This document shows, in pieces, positions 5,533 through 5,578 of a stretch of 5,578 nt of DNA. The stretch comes from Holosporales bacterium (GTDB taxonomy: Bacteria > Pseudomonadota > Alphaproteobacteria > RUG11792), in contig JAIRKP010000101.1 of the NCBI GenBank assembly GCA_031260085.1, positions 1 through 5,578 on the forward strand, read 5' to 3'. The notes below the pieces were generated by a model that did not search any database, was not told the origin of the DNA, and was given only the letters and a program-made list of their open reading frames with translations. Made by a program: the position numbers and the translations under genes. Position 1 is the first letter of the stretch; each line of letters begins with the position of its first letter.

Positions 5533-5578
5533 AAGAGTATGATTGTTTTGATGTGGTGGGACTGAGAACTATCTACTG

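Larger units (their letters stand above)
5000..5578. other. Non-coding, palindrome-rich 3' region
   Basis: No convincing gene is present in these 579 bases. The longest open frame (ATG 5307 to TAA 5519) has no ribosome binding site, resembles no family I know, and runs straight through the hairpins listed separately. Inverted repeats cluster from about 5200 to 5535. There is also a spaced pair, ATGAAAATC (5059-5067) and GATTTTCAT (5185-5193), 117 bases apart, which may be chance. The eight-base palindrome CCCCGGGG (5313-5320) stands out in this AT-rich sequence. No tRNA with proper D-loop and T-loop consensus, no rRNA and no CRISPR pattern is seen. Confidence 0.6.

Overview
This AT-rich window (about one third G+C by eye) most likely comes from an alphaproteobacterium. 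The strongest marker is a response regulator with the diagnostic CtrA C-terminal signature, a family confined to Alphaproteobacteria. The low G+C, the HIR-like SPFH protein, the kinase motif at the left edge and the palindrome-rich spacer would suit an intracellular lineage such as Holosporales or Rickettsiales, but that placement is inference. TAA and TGA both act as stops and start codons include GTG, so the code is the ordinary bacterial one.

Layout. (1) Bases 1-42 (+) hold the end of a reading frame with a textbook Ser/Thr kinase catalytic loop (HRDLKPG), after which kinase similarity stops abruptly. (2) Bases 3150-138 (-) are a tight three-gene operon: a TauE/SafE-family permease, a PotF/PotD-like periplasmic polyamine-binding protein that starts directly after the tauE stop, and a PotI/PotC-type ABC permease 10 nt further on. 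No ATPase (PotG/PotA) and no second permease (PotH/PotB) are present. (3) Bases 3151-3371 are a divergent, AT-rich promoter region. (4) Bases 3372-4999 (+) are a two-gene operon: a CtrA-type response regulator, whose best start is GTG 3372, overlapping by one base (TAATG) a stomatin/HIR-like SPFH membrane protein. (5) Bases 5000-5578 contain no convincing gene but several inverted repeats. The most striking is a 75-nt element (5319-5393) with an 11-bp outer stem enclosing three perfect hairpins, which together form a cloverleaf.

How the genes fit together. The minus-strand operon looks like a uptake/efflux module (polyamine or related cation uptake plus an anion or sulfur-compound exporter) that needs transporter subunits encoded elsewhere. 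The plus-strand operon links a cell-cycle-type transcription regulator to a membrane scaffold protein. The two operons share one divergent promoter region, so the CtrA-like protein could regulate both. However, I found no full TTAA-N7-TTAA CtrA box there. The main items for follow-up are the cloverleaf element, the ctrA-HIR coupling and the kinase remnant.
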